Source: Planctomycetota bacterium (GTDB lineage Bacteria; Planctomycetota; Planctomycetia; Pirellulales; UBA1268). Taken from it: a DNA stretch of 14,293 nucleotides. Where the stretch lies: the NCBI GenBank assembly GCA_027622795.1, contig JAQBZA010000036.1, positions 1 to 14,293 on the forward strand, in the 5' to 3' direction. Both the position numbers and the translations under genes were made by a program. This document shows positions 14,123 to 14,293 of the stretch, piece by piece (positions within the stretch are counted from its first letter, which is position 1; every line of letters begins with the position of its first letter). The notes under the pieces were generated by a model. It had not been told where the DNA came from and did not search any database. It saw only the letters and a list, made by a program, of their open reading frames with translations.

Positions 14123-14293
14123 GCAAGTTGACTCGGCAGTGGAGGGATGCTCGTGACGGTGGCGGCAAGGTCGAGCACCTCGGTGGCGATGCCGCCGAGC
14201 GAGAGCGAGCCGGCGACACCCAGCGTGGCGAGGTCGGCCTGAAGAGGAGATTCGGCTGCAGCCACATCGACGATCTGCCGCACGGCCAAGCCG
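14119..14293 (-). CDS. cheA: C-terminal end of CheA histidine kinase (partial)
   Basis: Only the last 57 codons lie in the window; the gene continues beyond the right edge. The piece begins GLAVRQIVDV and contains GVAGSLSLGGIATEVLDLA, which resembles the end of the CheW-like regulatory domain of CheA (second SH3-like half, as in V.GS.....TEVLDL). The stop TGA overlaps the GTG start of cheW by four bases. Identity as cheA rests on this short match and on the gene order (cheW, receptor, cheB and cheR follow). Another CheW-domain protein is a possible alternative. Confidence 0.75.
   Translation of the reverse strand, partial: GLAVRQIVDVAAAESPLQADLATLGVAGSLSLGGIATEVLDLAATVTSIPPLPSQLA

Noticed and set aside
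9150..14293. Apparent GC step marking the chemotaxis cluster as transferred DNA
   Set aside because: Hand counts of single 60-base lines ranged from about 55% GC (receptor sensor region) to about 75% (cheB), and lines to the left ranged from about 57% to 65%. The spread within the cluster is as large as the difference, so no step is supported.

Overview
The window looks like a chromosomal piece from a planctomycete (PVC superphylum, probably a Pirellulales-type organism). The main reasons are a small basic protein with the PVC-type LSRAERI...GLPKVR signature, a secreted S1 sulfatase fused to an SGNH hydrolase, a short coiled-coil protein joined to a Ser/Thr kinase, and loosely packed high-GC genes on both strands. 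This placement is inferred from gene content; no rRNA or tRNA marker is present.

Left part (1-6240): a secreted two-domain SGNH-hydrolase/sulfatase is followed by an exported parvulin-type prolyl isomerase on the same strand. A secreted protein of unknown function (minus strand) converges on the isomerase gene. It is divergent from gltA, a type II citrate synthase with a good Shine-Dalgarno, a plausible promoter and a hairpin terminator.

Middle part (6190-9124): a gene-free, hairpin-rich 266-bp stretch separates gltA from the convergent tadA gene (tRNA adenosine deaminase). Divergent from tadA runs a same-strand group: a four-helix membrane protein, a 56-residue coiled-coil protein, a Ser/Thr kinase that starts one base after it, and the PVC small basic protein, which has its own Shine-Dalgarno.

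Right part (9150-14293, all minus strand): a compact chemosensory operon in the transcription order cheA (only its 3' end is in the window), cheW, a Cache-type chemoreceptor, a double-receiver CheB, and cheR. cheA/cheW and cheW/mcp overlap. The receptor would sense an extracytoplasmic ligand, CheW would couple it to CheA, and CheR and CheB would set receptor methylation. The most unusual feature is the extra N-terminal receiver on CheB: its phospho-acceptor Asp is replaced by Asn while the other receiver residues are kept. No free-standing cheY is visible.

I see no mobile elements, CRISPR arrays or RNA genes of known families. No gene-free stretch exceeds 300 bases. The points worth following up are the pseudo-receiver CheB, the sulfatase fusion, the coiled-coil/kinase pair, the HAMP-less receptor and the structured spacer between gltA and tadA. 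I do not see a clearly new multi-gene system.
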